Of a stretch of 7,959 nt of DNA, positions 1-5,006 are shown in pieces. Origin of the DNA: Rhodobiaceae bacterium. Lineage in GTDB: Bacteria > Pseudomonadota > Alphaproteobacteria > Parvibaculales > Parvibaculaceae. Within the stretch, counting starts at the first letter, position 1. The number at the start of each line of letters is the position of its first letter. The DNA lies in assembly GCA_002401305.2 (NCBI GenBank), contig NVSO02000011.1, positions 1 through 7,959 of the forward strand. Reading direction: 5' to 3'. Position numbers and translations under genes: made by a program. The notes beneath the pieces are model-generated. The model saw only the letters and a program-made list of their open reading frames with translations. It did not search any database and had not been told where the DNA came from.

Positions 1-68
1 TGCTCTAGGGCGTAGAGCATGTCCCGTTCCCGGTTCGAGCCGGGAAAGACAATGACTGCGCTTTTCAT
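1..68 (-). CDS. purQ: Phosphoribosylformylglycinamidine synthase subunit PurQ, N-terminal fragment (cut by window edge)
   Basis: The minus strand reads MKSAVIVFPGSNRERDMLYA and two more residues before the window ends. This is the start of the PurQ glutaminase: a hydrophobic first beta strand followed by the family's PGSNR/PGxNR element. PurQ is the class I glutamine amidotransferase subunit that supplies ammonia to PurL in the FGAR to FGAM step of purine synthesis, in the cytoplasm. Its ATG shares a base with the purS stop (TAATG on the minus strand), so the two are translationally coupled. The catalytic Cys, His and Glu lie outside the window. The identification rests on 22 residues plus the purS overlap, which together are convincing. 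Confidence 0.88.
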   Translation of the reverse strand, partial: MKSAVIVFPGSNRERDMLYALE

Positions 69-316
69 TAGGCATCCCCATCCAGCTCGATGGTGTAATT
101 TTCGATGACCGTGTTGGCCAAGAGCTTGCGGCACACTTCATCGAGTGTGGCTTTAGCTTTGGCGGGATCGGTTTCGATGAGATCGACTTCGAAATACTTG
201 CCTTGGCGCACATCCTCGATGCCGCTCATGCCAAGCTGGTCGAGGGAGTGGGCAATCGCTTTACCTTGTGGGTCGAGGACACCGTTTTTAAGAGTGACTT
301 TGATGCGCGCTTTCAT
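68..316 (-). CDS. purS: Phosphoribosylformylglycinamidine synthase subunit PurS
   Basis: This encodes an 82-residue protein beginning MKARIKVTLKNGVLDPQGKA, the standard PurS opening. The LDPQGKA stretch and the later VRQGKYFEVDL segment are conserved family features. PurS is the small dimeric subunit that bridges PurL and PurQ in the FGAM synthase complex and helps pass ammonia between them. The frame stays open to 370, which would add 18 residues (beginning MTADPRHL), but PurS proteins are about 80 residues and begin at MKxxVxVTLK, so ATG 316 is chosen. No strong Shine-Dalgarno is visible; GAAAGACAG upstream is the best candidate. The gene ends in a one-base overlap with purQ. A terminator stands between it and purC, so it probably needs its own promoter or read-through from purC. 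Confidence 0.93.
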   Translation of the reverse strand: MKARIKVTLKNGVLDPQGKAIAHSLDQLGMSGIEDVRQGKYFEVDLIETDPAKAKATLDEVCRKLLANTVIENYTIELDGDA

Positions 317-428
317 GTCGATCTGTCTTTCATCATATTGCTTTGCCAGATGCCTAGGGTCGGCAGTCATAGAGCAAGGCTTAGGTCGCTGTTGGGTCAG
401 GGGGTCGGGTTGGTCTTAGTTGCAAAAT

Positions 429-458
429 ATGAAAACGAGGCAAGAGCCCCGTTTTCAT
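429..458 (-). terminator. Intrinsic terminator downstream of purC
   Basis: The arms at 429-441 and 446-458 pair over 13 bp around a 4-base loop (442-445), with one G-U wobble when read on the minus strand. The stem has a GC core flanked by A/T tracts (GAAAACG / CGTTTTC). Reading in the purC direction, the stem is followed by a run of four T's (complement of 424-427). The structure starts 11 bases after the purC stop. The symmetrical A/T arms could also let it act from the other strand, but no plus-strand gene ends here. Confidence 0.75.
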
Positions 459-469
459 TTTCGTGTGTA

Positions 470-1240
470 TCAATCAGATTTGACCAAGGTTGGTCCGGGT
501 CGGTTGTCGGGGTCATTCTCAAACAGAATGCCGAGACGCCGCGCCACTTCTTGATAAGCATCCACCATGCCACCAAGATCTTGGCGGAAACGGTCTTTGT
601 CTAGTTTCTTATTGGTCTCAACATCCCAGAGGCGGCAATTGTCTGGGCTGATTTCGTCAGCCAGCAAAATCCGCATTTGGTCGCCTTCGAAGAGGCGGCC
701 AAATTCAACTTTAAAGTCGACCAATTTGATGCCGACGCCATAAAAAAGGCCGGTCAGGTAATCATTGATGCGCAGAGTGAGCGCCATCATGTCGTCAATC
801 TCTTGGGGCGTGGCCCAGCCAAAGGCTGTGATGTGCTCTTCTGAGATCATGGGGTCATTCAACTCATCCTTCTTGTAGAAGAATTCGATGATGGAGCGAG
901 GCAATGGTGTGCCTTCTTCTAAACCCATACGTTTGCAGATGGAGCCTGCCGCAATGTTGCGGACCACGACTTCTACAGGAATGATTTCGACTTCACGGAC
1001 CAGTTGCTCACGCATGTTGAGGGACCGGATAAAGTGGGTCGGAATGCCAATTTCATTGAGGCGCGTAAAGATATATTCGGAAATGCGGTTGTTCAACACG
1101 CCCTTACCGTCAATGGTATCTTTTTTCTGAGCGTTGAAGGCTGTGGCATCATCCTTGAAATGCTGGATCAGAGTGCCGGGTTCTGGGCCTTCATAAAGTA
1201 TTTTGGCCTTACCTTCGTAAACGCGTCTGCGTCTGCTCAT
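470..1240 (-). CDS. purC: SAICAR synthase (phosphoribosylaminoimidazole-succinocarboxamide synthase)
   Basis: This is a 256-residue cytoplasmic enzyme that joins CAIR and aspartate, using ATP, to form SAICAR in purine synthesis. The nucleotide-binding opening [11 protein letters not shown] is at residues 8-18. The first SAICAR synthase signature, [15 protein letters not shown], is at 86-100. The second, LVDFKVEFG, is at 173-181, followed by the conserved [12 protein letters not shown] at 195-206. The length matches the complete single-domain bacterial form. The start is the first ATG and gives the canonical [13 protein letters not shown] opening. A GGA lies about 8 bases upstream, inside the small palindrome GGAATGATTCC (1242-1252). 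A perfect minus-strand TATAAT sits about 50 bases upstream of the start. The product is the substrate of PurB, encoded further right in the window on the same strand but not in the same operon. Confidence 0.97.
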   Translation of the reverse strand: MSRRRRVYEGKAKILYEGPEPGTLIQHFKDDATAFNAQKKDTIDGKGVLNNRISEYIFTRLNEIGIPTHFIRSLNMREQLVREVEIIPVEVVVRNIAAGSICKRMGLEEGTPLPRSIIEFFYKKDELNDPMISEEHITAFGWATPQEIDDMMALTLRINDYLTGLFYGVGIKLVDFKVEFGRLFEGDQMRILLADEISPDNCRLWDVETNKKLDKDRFRQDLGGMVDAYQEVARRLGILFENDPDNRPGPTLVKSD

Positions 1241-1290
1241 AGGAATGATTCCAATAGTTTAGCCCAAATTAGAGTGGCGCTTGATTTGGC

Positions 1291-1296
1291 ATTATA
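1291..1296 (-). promoter_or_regulatory. Candidate -10 element of the purC promoter
   Basis: Plus-strand ATTATA reads TATAAT on the minus strand, a perfect match to the sigma-70 -10 consensus, 50 bases upstream of the purC ATG. No good -35 hexamer lies 16-19 bases further upstream; the 17-base position reads CAACCG. The near-palindrome AGGGA-AA-TCCCT (1296-1307) covers the spacer next to the -10, where a regulator could act. The weak -35 would fit a regulated or activator-dependent promoter. Confidence 0.45.
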
Positions 1297-1360
1297 GGGA
1301 AATCCCTTTTTGCCGGTTGCCATCCTAACGGGTGGTGGGTGAGGGGTCTTGCGACTCGGG

Positions 1361-1374
1361 CCTCATCGATGAGG
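1361..1374. repeat. Perfect 14-base palindrome CCTCATCGATGAGG
   Basis: The 14 bases equal their own reverse complement with no spacer, as in dimeric regulator sites. It lies about 120 bases upstream of the purC start and 265 bases upstream of the zeta gene. TGAGGGG occurs at 1340-1346 and again at 1370-1376 on its right edge. I do not recognise it as the site of a named regulator. Confidence 0.5.
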
Positions 1375-1418
1375 GGAAATTAGCTGATGCCTTCCCCAGA
1401 TACAATCTCGCTCACAGC

Positions 1419-1449
1419 GAATCTTGTCTCATATCGCTGGAATCTTGTC
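1419..1449 (+). repeat. Direct repeat GAATCTTGTC x2, 21-base period
   Basis: GAATCTTGTC is found at 1419-1428 and again at 1440-1449, both exact over 10 bases. The start-to-start distance is 21 bases, about two helical turns, so the copies face the same side of the DNA. A partial third copy (AATCTCG) lies at 1404-1410. The pair sits just upstream of the candidate zeta-gene promoter, where an activator could bind. The repeat is certain; its function is inference. Confidence 0.6.
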
Positions 1450-1458
1450 GCAGATCAA

Positions 1459-1486
1459 TTGAAAATTTGCTTTTTCCGGTAATTAT
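1459..1486 (+). promoter_or_regulatory. Candidate promoter for the zeta-inhibitor gene
   Basis: TTGAAA (1459-1464, 5 of 6 to the -35 consensus) is followed after 16 bases by AATTAT (1481-1486, 4 of 6 to the -10 consensus). Transcription would begin near 1493, giving a leader of about 145 bases before the ATG at 1639. TAATAT at 1494-1499 is another possible -10 but has no matching -35. This is a guess from hexamers only. Confidence 0.3.
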
Positions 1487-1504
1487 GCGGCTCTAATATC
1501 AAAA

Positions 1505-1554
1505 AGCCCTCTTTTAGGTGGTTGCGATGGTTGAATTGCATGCTTCTGAGGGCT
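1505..1554 (+). other. Possible leader hairpin upstream of the zeta-inhibitor gene
   Basis: AGCCCTC at 1505-1511 pairs perfectly with GAGGGCT at 1548-1554, closing a 36-base loop that contains GCATGC. If transcription starts near 1493, this would be the first structure in the leader. The loop is long and I see no conserved riboswitch features, so it may be chance. Confidence 0.25.
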
Positions 1555-1580
1555 ATGCCTTAAGCACATTAATAGCTTTC

Positions 1581-1587
1581 AGGGAGG
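1581..1587 (+). promoter_or_regulatory. Strong Shine-Dalgarno AGGGAGG ahead of an alternative GTG start
   Basis: AGGGAGG lies 6 bases before an in-frame GTG (1594) of the zeta gene, which is ideal spacing. It also lies 2 bases before an ATG (1590) that opens only four codons before TGA. The site is better than the one at the preferred ATG 1639, so either a longer zeta protein is made or this is a leader feature. Confidence 0.4.
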
Positions 1588-1638
1588 CTATGGGTGTATT
1601 CTGATCTGGTCCCTGATTTTCTGGAGTTAAGAGGTCCT

Positions 1639-1959
1639 ATGTCCGGATTTGACAAGCGTGAAGAGAGCTTCGAAGGCAAATTTGCACACGATGCTGAGCT
1701 AAAATTTAAGGCAGAAGCGCGCCGCAACAAGTTGCTGGGCGCCTGGGCTGCTAATTTGATGGGTCTAGAAGGCGATGAAGCTGCTGGTTATGGCGCGTCT
1801 TTGATGAAAGCCGACCTTGCAGAAAAAGGCGATGAGGACGTATTCCGTAAGCTACGTGCTGATTTAGACGCCAAAAAAATTGAGCAGTCAGATCATCAGA
1901 TCCGTCGCACAATGGATGAGTTCATGACGCAAGCCGTTTCAGAATTCAAAAACGGCTAA
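1639..1959 (+). CDS. F1Fo-ATPase zeta-type inhibitor subunit (DUF1476 family)
   Basis: This encodes a 106-residue soluble, charged, helical protein. The stretch from FDKREESFEGKFAHDAEL through FKAEARRNKLLGAWAANLMG is the hallmark of DUF1476 proteins, whose Paracoccus denitrificans member is the zeta subunit that blocks ATP hydrolysis by F1. In that protein the N-terminal segment is the inhibitory part, and the length (about 104 residues) agrees. The start at ATG 1639 gives the usual MSGFDKREESF opening and has GGAG (1623-1626) and AGAGG (1630-1634) upstream. An in-frame GTG at 1594 with a better-spaced AGGGAGG would add 15 residues (MYSDLVPDFLELRGP); family similarity argues against it. The gene is divergent from purC, a neighbourhood I recall as common in alphaproteobacteria, and ends at a clear terminator, so it is probably transcribed alone. 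Confidence 0.9.
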   Translation: MSGFDKREESFEGKFAHDAELKFKAEARRNKLLGAWAANLMGLEGDEAAGYGASLMKADLAEKGDEDVFRKLRADLDAKKIEQSDHQIRRTMDEFMTQAVSEFKNG

Positions 1960-1987
1960 AAGCCTCATCAGGCTGATAAGATTTACG

Positions 1988-2023
1988 AAAAGGCGCTGCT
2001 CGAAAGAGTGGCGCCTTTTGTTT
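1988..2023 (+). terminator. Intrinsic terminator downstream of the zeta-inhibitor gene
   Basis: AAAAGGCGC (1988-1996) pairs with GCGCCTTTT (2011-2019), a perfect 9 bp stem. Inside it, CTC-GAAA-GAG (1999-2008) forms a GNRA-type tetraloop above a small TG/TG internal loop. The T tract continues as TTTTGTTTG. It starts 28 bases after the stop codon and separates this gene from the dehydrogenase gene. Confidence 0.85.
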
Positions 2024-2106
2024 GTGTGGTTGTTTGAGGGGCCTATGTATGACCTTTGGCTATTGCGTCGTTTCCAGTGAGATGTGACTGTTCTTTACTA
2101 AGTCAT

Positions 2107-2115
2107 AGGTGAGGG
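2107..2115 (+). promoter_or_regulatory. Ribosome binding site deciding the dehydrogenase start
   Basis: AGGTGAGGG ends 9 bases before ATG 2125 but only 3 bases before the upstream in-frame TTG at 2119. The spacing favours the ATG, removing two residues from the longest possible reading. Confidence 0.55.
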
Positions 2116-2124
2116 AATTTGAGC

Positions 2125-4113
2125 ATGTTTATACGGACCCAAAGTCGACAGAAACCATCTCTTTTTCCGCTCAGAAAGTTTGGTCAAGCCTTCGTCCTGT
2201 GCGTTGGCCTGGCGATCCCTTTTTCCTCAGACGCCCAAGCGTTTGAATGGTCGAGCTACGGGGGCGATGAAGGCGGGCAGCGCTATGCACCCTTCACCCA
2301 AATTACACGCGATAATGTCGCGGAGCTGAAGCCGGTGTGGACGTATCAAACCGGTGACTTAGAAAACAAACCAGAGACGCTTCCCCGATCAGGGCTGCAA
2401 GTAACCCCCATTCTGGCCGAGGGTGCCCTCTATATCTGCACGCCTTTTAATGAGGTGATTGCCCTTGATCCTGCGACAGGTGAACAGAAGTGGCGGTTTG
2501 ACCCAAAGGTAAACCTAAACATAAATCCGGCTAATAATTTTAAGTGCAGGGGTGTCACATTTTGGCGGGATGAAAATGCGGCGCAGGATGAGACCTGTGC
2601 GGCTCGTATTTTTTCGGCCACTGCTGACCGTCGCGTGATTGCACTGGATGCGGTAACGGGTGTGCCTTGTGAAGACTTTGGTGAGGCGGGGCAGGTCTCC
2701 ATTGATCCGGGCATTGAACTGCTTTGGCCCGGTGAGATGCAAATTACGTCAGCGCCAGTGATAACGCAAACTGCGGTTGTTATTGGGTCTGCGATCAGTG
2801 ATAACGCGCGGGCGCAGGCACCCAAAGGAACTGTGCGCGCGTTTGATTTACGCAGCGGTGCGCCTTTGTGGTCTTTTGATCCGGTTGTGCGTGATGCGTC
2901 GGCCCCTTACGCCGATACATGGTCGCCGGAAGCGCGCGAGAGCGTTGGGCACGCCAATGTGTGGGCGCCGATGTCTTATGACCGAGCGCGCGACATGTTG
3001 TTTTTACCGACCTCTAGCCCTAGCCCAGATTTTTACGGCGGGCGGCGTTTGGGTGATAATCGCTACGCCAATTCCGTGGTTGCCCTTAATGGCACGACGG
3101 GCGCCCTTAAGTGGCATTTCCAAACTGTGCACCATGATGTGTGGGACTACGACCTTCCTGCCCAGCCTAGCTTGATCACCTTGAAGAAAGACGGACGCGA
3201 TGTTGATGTGGTGGCTCAGGTCACCAAAACAGGGTTCATGTTTGTATTGGACCGGGATACGGGCGAACCCTTTTACGGCGTTGAAGAACGGCCCGTGCCG
3301 CAGACAGATGTGCCGGGCGAAGTGACGTCGGCGACGCAACCGTTCCCCCTTGCACCGCCGCCCTTTGTGAGTCAACGGATGACGGAGGAGGATGCTCTCG
3401 GATTTGTCCTGTTTGATAAGTGGTCGTGTCAGGACCGCATCAAGGCATCTCGCAATGAAGGTTTGTTTACGCCACCGTCTTTGAAAGGCACGATCCTCTA
3501 TCCCTTTACCGGGGGTGGGGCCAATTGGGGCGGGATGGGTTTTGACCCGGAACGGAAGATAGCGATCGTCAATGGCAACCAGATGGCCCATTTGATCAAA
3601 CTTATTCCGCGTGCTGAATTTAAAGCGGAAAAAGAGGAGAGGGGACATGATGCCGAGGTGAGCCCGCAAGCAGGTACGGAATATGCCATGTCGCGGGAAC
3701 TTTTGATGTCGCCTCTAGGGGTGCCGTGTTCCCCTTTTCCGTGGGGTAATCTGACGGCCATTGATTTGAATGACGGGACTATTAAGTGGCAAAAGTCATT
3801 TGGCTTGGCCAATGAGATCGTGCCGTCACCGATTGATCTTGAATTTGGAACGCCCAGCGTTGGGGGGCCTGCTCTGACGGCCAGCGGGGTCTTCTTTATT
3901 GCGGGCACCATGGACCGGTTTATTCGCGCGTATGACATTGAGACAGGCGAAGAGCTCTGGCATCACAAATTGCCTGCAGGGGGGCAAGCAACACCGATGC
4001 TTTATGAGCTAAAGGGGCGGCAATATGTTGTGATTGCGGCCGGGGGCAGTGGTTTTGCCGAAACTAAGCTTGGCGATTATATCATTGCCTTTGCGTTGCC
4101 TGAACGCCCCTAG
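2125..4113 (+). CDS. Exported PQQ-dependent dehydrogenase, glucose/quinate dehydrogenase type without membrane anchor
   Basis: This 662-residue quinoprotein is probably periplasmic. Residues 1-39 form a signal peptide: basic n-region, hydrophobic FGQAFVLCVGLAIPF, then DAQA before FEW. The rest is an eight-bladed propeller with repeated tryptophan-docking motifs (ALDPATGEQKW, AFDLRSGAPLW, ALNGTTGALKW, AIDLNDGTIKW, AYDIETGEELW). HHDVWDYDLPAQPSL (336-350) and VTKTGFMFVLDRDTG (366-380) are typical of the membrane glucose/quinate dehydrogenase family. Asp341 and Lys368 match E. coli Gcd Asp466 and Lys493, including the 27-residue spacing. The C-terminus (VIAAGGSGF...GDYIIAFALP) is also of this type. 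The five N-terminal membrane helices of Gcd and any CxxCH heme motif are absent, so the electron acceptor is unclear. Before CRGV (141-144) an Asn stands where Gcd has His262, so the substrate may not be glucose. No pqq biosynthesis genes are in the window. Confidence 0.88.
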   Translation: MFIRTQSRQKPSLFPLRKFGQAFVLCVGLAIPFSSDAQAFEWSSYGGDEGGQRYAPFTQITRDNVAELKPVWTYQTGDLENKPETLPRSGLQVTPILAEGALYICTPFNEVIALDPATGEQKWRFDPKVNLNINPANNFKCRGVTFWRDENAAQDETCAARIFSATADRRVIALDAVTGVPCEDFGEAGQVSIDPGIELLWPGEMQITSAPVITQTAVVIGSAISDNARAQAPKGTVRAFDLRSGAPLWSFDPVVRDASAPYADTWSPEARESVGHANVWAPMSYDRARDMLFLPTSSPSPDFYGGRRLGDNRYANSVVALNGTTGALKWHFQTVHHDVWDYDLPAQPSLITLKKDGRDVDVVAQVTKTGFMFVLDRDTGEPFYGVEERPVPQTDVPGEVTSATQPFPLAPPPFVSQRMTEEDALGFVLFDKWSCQDRIKASRNEGLFTPPSLKGTILYPFTGGGANWGGMGFDPERKIAIVNGNQMAHLIKLIPRAEFKAEKEERGHDAEVSPQAGTEYAMSRELLMSPLGVPCSPFPWGNLTAIDLNDGTIKWQKSFGLANEIVPSPIDLEFGTPSVGGPALTASGVFFIAGTMDRFIRAYDIETGEELWHHKLPAGGQATPMLYELKGRQYVVIAAGGSGFAETKLGDYIIAFALPERP

Positions 4114-4137
4114 CCGACCCCATATGAGCTACGCGGC

Positions 4138-4854
4138 TCAGTCCTTCTTGGCTTGCAGCCGCGTGGCGATCATTTCCAAAGCGGTTAAGTGAACATCCTT
4201 TTTCGCCGGATCGTAAGTGGTGATGTTCACGCCCCGGATCAGGGTGCGCACGTGGTCGCCCGTTTCTGGATGTGTATCCACATCGATGATGTTTAAGCAG
4301 CAAGTGTTCTGGTCCATGCTTTGAAAGCCTTTGAGGCCAGCACCTGCAGCCCACCCTAAGATGACCTTGTTCACGCCGCCATGGGCCACTAGGGCAAGAT
4401 CGTTCCAAGTCTTGTCGGCGAGGAGTTGGTTGAGGCCGCTCAACACGCGGGTTTCAAAATCTGCAAATGCTTCGCCGCCACTATAGCGTGCGCCGGGTTC
4501 GTGGGCGCGGGCAAAGGCGTAGGCGACATCAATCAAAGGTTGGTTCATCGCTTCGCGTTTTGGGTTGGCTTGAATCTCCTCAAACGCAGGCATGGTTTCA
4601 ACTTCAAGTGGGTGATGGGCGAGAACACCAGCGGCTGTTTGAACTGTGCGAGGTAGGCCAGATACGACGGCTTTGTCAAAGGAGAGCTCTTTGACAAAAT
4701 CACCCATCTGGCGGGCTTGTTCATTGCCCCATTCGGTGAGCGGCACTGCGCGGCTATCGGCAACCCTATTGCCTTGGTCATCGACGTAGGACACGTCGCC
4801 GTGGCGGAAAAGGTGAATGCGGCGGCGGTGGCTGCCATCAAAAGCTGTGCGCAT
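4138..4854 (-). CDS. Histidine phosphatase family protein (phosphoglycerate mutase-like)
   Basis: This encodes a 238-residue cytoplasmic protein with the full set of histidine-phosphatase residues. The phospho-accepting His is in LFRHGDVSY (H18), the second arginine is in SGLPRTVQTA (R69), the acidic residue is in the AFEEIQAN segment (about 91-98), and the second His is in LALVAHGGVNKVIL (H158). PLTEWGNEQAR (about 38-48) is the usual second element. Family members act on phosphorylated small molecules or proteins; nothing here fixes the substrate. ATG 4854 is preferred because TGAGG lies 6 bases upstream. ATG 4866 would add MRFP but has no visible ribosome site. The gene converges on the PQQ dehydrogenase, with 24 bases between stop codons and no clear terminator. 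The purB terminator lies upstream, so it probably has its own promoter; a minus-strand TAGAAT lies at 4882-4887. Confidence 0.87.
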   Translation of the reverse strand: MRTAFDGSHRRRIHLFRHGDVSYVDDQGNRVADSRAVPLTEWGNEQARQMGDFVKELSFDKAVVSGLPRTVQTAAGVLAHHPLEVETMPAFEEIQANPKREAMNQPLIDVAYAFARAHEPGARYSGGEAFADFETRVLSGLNQLLADKTWNDLALVAHGGVNKVILGWAAGAGLKGFQSMDQNTCCLNIIDVDTHPETGDHVRTLIRGVNITTYDPAKKDVHLTALEMIATRLQAKKD

Positions 4855-4950
4855 GGGGAACCTCATGTGAGTGTTTTTATAATTCTAAGACCTCTTTGTA
4901 TCCCTTGTGTGATGGGTTGGGCAAGGGGGAGGCTTGTCGGCGTGCCAAAC

Positions 4951-4979
4951 AAAAAGCCCGACCATAAGGCCGGGCTTTT
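4951..4979 (-). terminator. Intrinsic terminator downstream of purB
   Basis: AAAAGCCCG (4952-4960) pairs perfectly with CGGGCTTTT (4971-4979). The stem extends past one A-C mismatch into CC/GG around an ATAA tetraloop. On the minus strand the hairpin is followed by TTTTTG. It begins 27 bases after the purB stop and separates purB from the phosphatase gene. Confidence 0.88.
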
Positions 4980-5006
4980 CAAATATTGGAACGCTGTCGG
5001 TTTGGC

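Larger units (their letters stand above)
1241..1638. other. Divergent control region between purC and the zeta-inhibitor gene, no gene seen
   Basis: These 398 bases hold no convincing coding sequence. What can be seen, left to right: a palindrome over the purC ribosome site (1242-1252); a TATAAT facing purC (1291-1296) next to AGGGA/TCCCT half-sites (1296-1307); a perfect 14-base palindrome (1361-1374); two copies of GAATCTTGTC 21 bases apart (1419-1449); a possible plus-strand promoter (1459-1486); a long-range hairpin (1505-1554); and a strong AGGGAGG (1581-1587). The region is long for a gap between two housekeeping genes. Most of these elements are candidates only. Confidence 0.6.

Noticed and set aside
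317..370. N-terminal extension of PurS by 18 residues
   Set aside because: PurS proteins start at MKxxVxVTLK and are about 80 residues long; the added segment is not family-like.
203..604. Plus-strand open frame across purS and the end of purC
   Set aside because: It runs antisense through two conserved genes and the terminator between them and has no protein-family features.
1241..1593. A riboswitch or small RNA gene in the long gap
   Set aside because: Apart from one long-loop hairpin, I see no conserved riboswitch core and no terminator-like hairpin ending a small RNA on either strand.
1590..1604. Four-codon frame MGVF after AGGGAGG
   Set aside because: The Shine-Dalgarno is only 2 bases from this ATG, too close for good initiation; kept only as a note in the alternative-start finding.
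3004..3669. A 221-codon open frame on the minus strand
   Set aside because: It lies wholly inside the PQQ dehydrogenase gene, has no recognisable domain, and is an antisense shadow of a well-supported gene.
4126..4139. GAGC/GCTC hairpin between the two convergent stop codons
   Set aside because: The stem is only 4 bp, has no T tract on either strand and overlaps the phosphatase stop codon, so it does not support a terminator.
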